A DNA stretch of 19,614 nucleotides, taken from the NCBI GenBank assembly GCA_021828575.1, contig JAJZEL010000103.1:1-19614 (forward strand), in the 5' to 3' direction. The notes under the pieces are model-generated. The model did not search any database. It saw only the letters and a list, made by a program, of their open reading frames with translations, and was not told the DNA's origin. The stretch's first letter is position 1, and every line of letters begins with the position of its first letter. This document shows, piece after piece, positions 16,336 through 19,614 of this stretch. A program made the translations under genes and the position numbers. The stretch is from Pseudomonadota bacterium. Its GTDB lineage: Bacteria > Pseudomonadota > Gammaproteobacteria > Burkholderiales > Ferrovaceae.

Positions 16336-16340
16336 GGCAA

Positions 16341-16769
16341 TCAGGAACGCAATTGGCTGAGGTTATGGGAATGGAGGTCAAAGCCCCGGTTTCGGTAATA
16401 CACGAAGCGATCACGAGCCTTTTGTCGGTCCTCATCTTCCAGACCGACAATTTCAATAAGGCGTTCGAACCGGGAGAAATATTCCGGCAGGTCCTGGCAA
16501 AGATTGAGCAGTAACTGGTGCGAAACAGGTTCCCGGTTCCAGGCGTCGATGAGTATCGGGGTTTCGCAGGCCAGTTCATGGTCGGATCGGCAGTGAGGCA
16601 CGAAACCACCGGGTGGGTGGGTCCAGAGCAGGGTGTCCACGTGGTTCGCCGTGGATTCGTTATCCACGCGTATCCAGACAGCCTGCTTTCTTTCCCAGGC
16701 CTTCCCCACCAGTTGAACGGCCACCTGCCACTTGTCCTTGACGTGGGTATAAAAGTCGATTCTGGTCAC
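16341..16769 (-). CDS. holC: DNA polymerase III chi subunit
   Basis: The 142-residue protein begins MTRIDFYTHV, the typical start of HolC, and is close to the 147 residues of E. coli chi. Chi binds psi and single-strand-binding protein and ties the clamp loader to SSB-coated lagging strand. The central WIRVDNESTANHVDTLLWTH (32-51) and FVPHC segments fit the family. The start is a GTG at 16769, chosen because it is the exact family N-terminus; the frame continues upstream into pepA without similarity. It begins 7 bp after the pepA stop and ends 5 bp before valS, the same order as in gammaproteobacteria, which supports the call. No clear Shine-Dalgarno is seen, so coupling to pepA is likely. 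Confidence 0.9.
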   Translation of the reverse strand: MTRIDFYTHVKDKWQVAVQLVGKAWERKQAVWIRVDNESTANHVDTLLWTHPPGGFVPHCRSDHELACETPILIDAWNREPVSHQLLLNLCQDLPEYFSRFERLIEIVGLEDEDRQKARDRFVYYRNRGFDLHSHNLSQLRS

Positions 16770-16776
16770 AACGCCA

Positions 16777-18264
16777 TCAATGTCCGCTACGTTGCATGAG
16801 GTAGTGACAGAACAGCTTGACCGGCCTTCCTGTGGCACCCTTGTCCTTGCCGCCCTTGTAGGCCACACCTGCAATGTCCAGGTGGGCCCAGCGCCATTTG
16901 CGGGTGAAACGTGCCAGGAAGCAGGCGGCTGTGATGCTTCCTCCGGCACGACCGGCCACGTTGGCCATGTCAGCAAAATTGCTACGTAATCCTTCCTGGT
17001 ATTCTTCCCAGAGAGGCATGGGCCAGACCCGGTCAATCATGTGGTCGCCGGCCGCCTGGAGGCGAGCACCGAGTTTCTCGTCGTTGGCATACAGGCCGGC
17101 GGCTTCGTTGCCCAGAGCGATCACGCAGGCTCCCGTGAGGGTGGCCACGTCAATGAGCGCATCCGGTTCGAAGCGTTCCGCATAGGTGAGTGCATCGCAC
17201 AGGATCAATCGACCTTCCGCGTCGGTATTGAGAATCTCGATGGTTTGTCCCGACATGCTGCGCACGATGTCGCCTGGGCGGGTGGCATTGCCATCCGGCA
17301 TGTTTTCGCAGGTGGGGACGATACCCACGACGTTGATGGGCAGTTTCATTTCTGCAACGGCACGCAGGGCGCCAAACACGCTTGCAGCGCCACACATGTC
17401 GAACTTCATTTCGTCCATGTCGGGAGCCGGCTTGAGGGAAACACCACCCGTATCGAAGGTGATGCCCTTGCCCACGAAGACCACCGGTTTATCGGTCTTG
17501 GCAGCACCCTGATAGTTCATGACGATGAGCTTGGGCGGTTGGCGACTTCCGGCAGATACGGCCAGCAATGCCCCCATACCCAACTTTTCCATCTGGGCCT
17601 GTTCCAGAACTTCCACCCTGAATTTCCAGGTCTTTCCCATGTGTCGGGCTTGTTCCGCCAGGTAGGTGGGTGTGCAGATGTTGGGGGGCAGGTTACCCAG
17701 GTCGCGCGCGAGATAGATGCCATTGGCGATGGCCTGTGCCCTGGCAACGAGGGTTTGTGCCGCCACAACTTTCATTTTTTCCGGCAGGGGGAGACTGGCA
17801 CGTTCCAGTGAACAGGCCGGGTCCTGTTGATCGGCGATACGGGTGATACGGTAAGCGGCTTCCCTGGCGGCCAGCACCAGCTGCTCCAGTTTCCATTCAT
17901 TGTCATGACCCTGCACGGGGATTTCCGCCAGACAGAGGTGTGCATCCTTGACGTTGATGGCATCCAGAGCTTGCACCATGGAACGGATCACGCTGAGGTA
18001 TTCGCTTCCGGAAATCTTTTGACTTTTGCCCGTGTGCACTAGTAGTACACGCTCTGCCAGTAGACCGGGAACGCCATGCAACAACAGGGTTTTTCCAGTT
18101 TTTCCAGCCAGGTCCCCCTGGCGCAATACACGGCTCAGGTGTTGGCTGCTGGCCTGATCCAGGGCCTTGGCCGCAGGCGACAGACGCCGTTCCTCGGACA
18201 CGCTGACCACGAGGCATCCGCAACGGATTTTTTCGGGGGGTTGGGCTTTTATGCTAAATTCCAC
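16777..18264 (-). CDS. pepA: Leucyl aminopeptidase (M17 family)
   Basis: The 495-residue protein removes N-terminal residues from peptides with a two-metal centre. All ligands expected from E. coli PepA are seen: K266 and D271 in GKGITFDTGGVSLKP, D289 in MKFDMCG, and D348 and E350 in the M17 signature NTDAEGRL (346-353). The catalytic K278 and R352 are also present. The N-terminal about 165 residues are the regulatory/DNA-binding macro-like domain. The start is a GTG at 18264 with GGAG seven bases upstream (18272-18275). PepA homologues can also bind DNA in Xer recombination and carAB control; nothing here tests that. First gene of pepA-holC-valS, divergent from lptF. Confidence 0.96.
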   Translation of the reverse strand: MEFSIKAQPPEKIRCGCLVVSVSEERRLSPAAKALDQASSQHLSRVLRQGDLAGKTGKTLLLHGVPGLLAERVLLVHTGKSQKISGSEYLSVIRSMVQALDAINVKDAHLCLAEIPVQGHDNEWKLEQLVLAAREAAYRITRIADQQDPACSLERASLPLPEKMKVVAAQTLVARAQAIANGIYLARDLGNLPPNICTPTYLAEQARHMGKTWKFRVEVLEQAQMEKLGMGALLAVSAGSRQPPKLIVMNYQGAAKTDKPVVFVGKGITFDTGGVSLKPAPDMDEMKFDMCGAASVFGALRAVAEMKLPINVVGIVPTCENMPDGNATRPGDIVRSMSGQTIEILNTDAEGRLILCDALTYAERFEPDALIDVATLTGACVIALGNEAAGLYANDEKLGARLQAAGDHMIDRVWPMPLWEEYQEGLRSNFADMANVAGRAGGSITAACFLARFTRKWRWAHLDIAGVAYKGGKDKGATGRPVKLFCHYLMQRSGH

Positions 18265-18310
18265 AGCGGTTCTCCATATGACGAACGGTATTTTCCAGAC
18301 TCAATCGGAA

Positions 18311-18340
18311 ATTATCCGGTCAATGCCCTTCAAAAGTCAA
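18311..18340 (-). promoter_or_regulatory. Predicted sigma-70 promoter of the pepA-holC-valS operon
   Basis: On the minus strand TTGACT (18335-18340) and GATAAT (18311-18316) are 18 bases apart. Both boxes are five of six to consensus, the best promoter match I find in the window. The leader to the pepA GTG would be about 40 bases. It sits in the 93-bp gap shared with lptF. Confidence 0.6.
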
Positions 18341-18357
18341 AACGGCCCTGCATTTTC

Positions 18358-19464
18358 ATGATCTTCAGCCAGACACTGCGCAAGGAATTCAGCCGCGCTG
18401 CCCTCATGACCCTGGTGGTCCTGTTGGGCATTCTTCTGACCATGACGGTGGTGAGGTTGCTGGGGCTCGCAGCGGGAGGGGGGTTGTCGGCGGATGCGGT
18501 GGCGGCCATGGTGGGGTTTGGTGCTCTGACCTATCTTCCGGTCATTCTGTCTGCATCGGTATTCACGGCACTGCTCATGACGTTGTCACGTTTTTATCGA
18601 GACTCCGAAATGATCATCTGGCTCAGTTCTGGCGTGAGTTTGTCGCAGTTCCTCCTGCCGATCCTGCGTTTTTCCCTTCCCATGGCTCTGGTGGTGGGGC
18701 TCATGAGCCTGGTGGTGACGCCCTGGGCGATTGGTCAGCGTGCCGAGTATCAGAGTCGTCTGGACAACAGGGATGACACTTCACAAATCACTCCGGGCGT
18801 TTTTCGCGAATCGAAGCAATCGGATCAGGTGTTTTTCGTGGACGCTTTCAGCCAGGGGGCCAGCAAGGTATCCAACGTGTTTGTGCAGTCCGTCCAGAAT
18901 GGCAAGCTCGGCGTGATTGCGGCCGATACGGGGTATGCTGACAACCATTCCAACGGCGATCGCTTCATCGTGCTGGAGCATGGCAGGCGCTATGAGGGCG
19001 AACCCGGTACGGCCAATTACAGCCTGGTGGATTTCGGTGAGGCGGAACTGCGGGTGGATCAGAAGGCCGGGAATGGGGCTTCCCTGTCGGTGAAATCCAT
19101 GAACCTGGGCCAGTTGCTCACCCACCCCAACCTGGAGGCTTGGGGAGAGTTGCACTGGCGGCTGGGTTTGCCCATCAGCTTGCTGGTGCTGGCAGTGCTT
19201 ACCGTTCCCCTGTCCTACGTCAATACAAGGGGAGGACGCTCCACCAACATGATCTTCGCACTGCTGGCCTACATGGTGTACTACAACACCATGAGCATTG
19301 CGCAGGCATGGGTAGTGCAGGCTCGTCTGAGCTACTGGGTCGGGCTATGGCCTGTACACCTGATTTTTTTCCTGCTGGGGTGGATCATGCTGAGAAAGCG
19401 TCAGTCCCTGTTTTCATGGCGCTGGCTGCTGTTTGCCTGGAAGCATCGCGGGCAAAGAAATTAG
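18358..19464 (+). CDS. lptF: LPS export ABC transporter permease LptF
   Basis: The 368-residue protein has the LptF layout: three N-terminal membrane helices (about 15-37, 50-75, 95-122), a periplasmic beta-jellyroll domain (about 130-250) and three C-terminal helices (about 270-288, 298-320, 328-346). The cytoplasmic stretch LSRFYRDSEMIIWLSSGVS (76-94) is the coupling-helix region that contacts LptB. With LptG and LptB it extracts lipopolysaccharide from the inner membrane. The frame is open back to 18076 inside pepA, but the family N-terminus begins at the ATG at 18358. No clear Shine-Dalgarno precedes it. Usually lptG follows directly; here the stop is followed 48 bp later by a tRNA gene, so lptG lies beyond the window or elsewhere. 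Confidence 0.92.
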   Translation: MIFSQTLRKEFSRAALMTLVVLLGILLTMTVVRLLGLAAGGGLSADAVAAMVGFGALTYLPVILSASVFTALLMTLSRFYRDSEMIIWLSSGVSLSQFLLPILRFSLPMALVVGLMSLVVTPWAIGQRAEYQSRLDNRDDTSQITPGVFRESKQSDQVFFVDAFSQGASKVSNVFVQSVQNGKLGVIAADTGYADNHSNGDRFIVLEHGRRYEGEPGTANYSLVDFGEAELRVDQKAGNGASLSVKSMNLGQLLTHPNLEAWGELHWRLGLPISLLVLAVLTVPLSYVNTRGGRSTNMIFALLAYMVYYNTMSIAQAWVVQARLSYWVGLWPVHLIFFLLGWIMLRKRQSLFSWRWLLFAWKHRGQRN

Positions 19465-19495
19465 CCTGTTTCCGCCCTCCCACCCCAATCTTCGG

Positions 19496-19501
19496 TATAA
19501 T
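19496..19501 (+). promoter_or_regulatory. Candidate -10 box of tRNA-Ser
   Basis: A perfect TATAAT lies 11 bases before the tRNA, fitting a tRNA promoter with a short leader. The region 17 bases upstream is C-rich and shows no good -35. Confidence 0.5.
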
Positions 19502-19512
19502 GCAGCCCCTTC

Positions 19513-19603
19513 GGAGAGGTGGATGAGCGGTTTAAGTCGCACGCCTGGAAAGCGTGTTTAGGTGAATAACCTAACGCGGGTTCGAATCCCGCCCTCTCCG
19601 CCA
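19513..19603 (+). tRNA. tRNA-Ser (anticodon GGA)
   Basis: A complete class II cloverleaf can be drawn. The acceptor pairs GGAGAGG with CCTCTCC; the anticodon stem is CACGC/GCGTG with the seven-base loop CTGGAAA (anticodon GGA at 19547-19549, reading UCC and UCU). The long variable arm TTAGG/CCTAA and the T arm GCGGG-TTCGAAT-CCCGC follow. The discriminator is G and CCA is encoded (19601-19603). The long variable arm and GGA anticodon fix the identity as serine. The 11 bases after it hold nothing that can be called. Confidence 0.97.
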
Positions 19604-19614
19604 ATGGTTCTACT

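Noticed and set aside
16770..17036. N-terminal extension of HolC by about 90 residues
   Set aside because: It is the shadow frame of pepA; the family N-terminus MTRIDFYTHV begins at the GTG at 16769.
18076..18357. N-terminal extension of lptF by 94 residues
   Set aside because: It overlaps the start of pepA and the shared promoter gap; LptF family proteins begin at the ATG at 18358.

Overview
The window is a gene-dense stretch (roughly 55% GC by eye) of a Gram-negative, probably betaproteobacterial chromosome. Grounds for this: the cluster pepA-holC-valS with lptF divergent from pepA; a homodimeric-type pyruvate dehydrogenase E1 (aceE); moaC divergent from a BepA-like periplasmic M48 protease; an AddAB-type helicase/nuclease pair; and a tRNA-Ser with an encoded CCA end. 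A Nitrosomonadales- or Ferrovum-like host is possible, but that is only a guess. I see no CRISPR array, insertion sequence, integrase or rRNA.

Layout. (1) 1-3965, minus strand: a predicted operon running from a stand-alone urate-oxidase N-terminal-type membrane protein through an AddB-like PD-(D/E)XK nuclease to an AddA/UvrD-type helicase, which is cut by the window edge. (2) 3966-4210: an AT-rich divergent intergenic region. (3) 4211-6881, plus strand: three tightly packed genes for VirB8, VirB9 and VirB10, the envelope-spanning part of a type IV secretion system, with no ATPase, pilin, VirB6 or VirB7 beside them. (4) 6878-12079, minus strand: moaC, aceE and a KimA-like APC-family potassium transporter with a C-terminal cytosolic domain. 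Its stop codon interlocks with that of virB10. (5) 12133-13575, plus strand: the BepA-like metalloprotease. (6) 13582-18264, minus strand: pepA, holC and valS. (7) 18358-19464, plus strand: lptF, then tRNA-Ser(GGA) at 19513-19603.

Most genes are housekeeping: DNA repair, central carbon metabolism, molybdenum cofactor, translation, replication and lipopolysaccharide export. The item that stands out is the isolated virB8-virB9-virB10 cassette between housekeeping operons. It has an 8-G run between the Shine-Dalgarno and the start of virB8 and an AT-rich tract upstream. It could be one locus of a dispersed secretion system, a decayed remnant, or a repurposed trans-envelope complex; the window alone cannot decide. 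Secondary points are the incomplete set of iron-sulfur cysteines in the AddB-like nuclease, aceE without adjacent E2/E3 genes, and lptF without lptG next to it.
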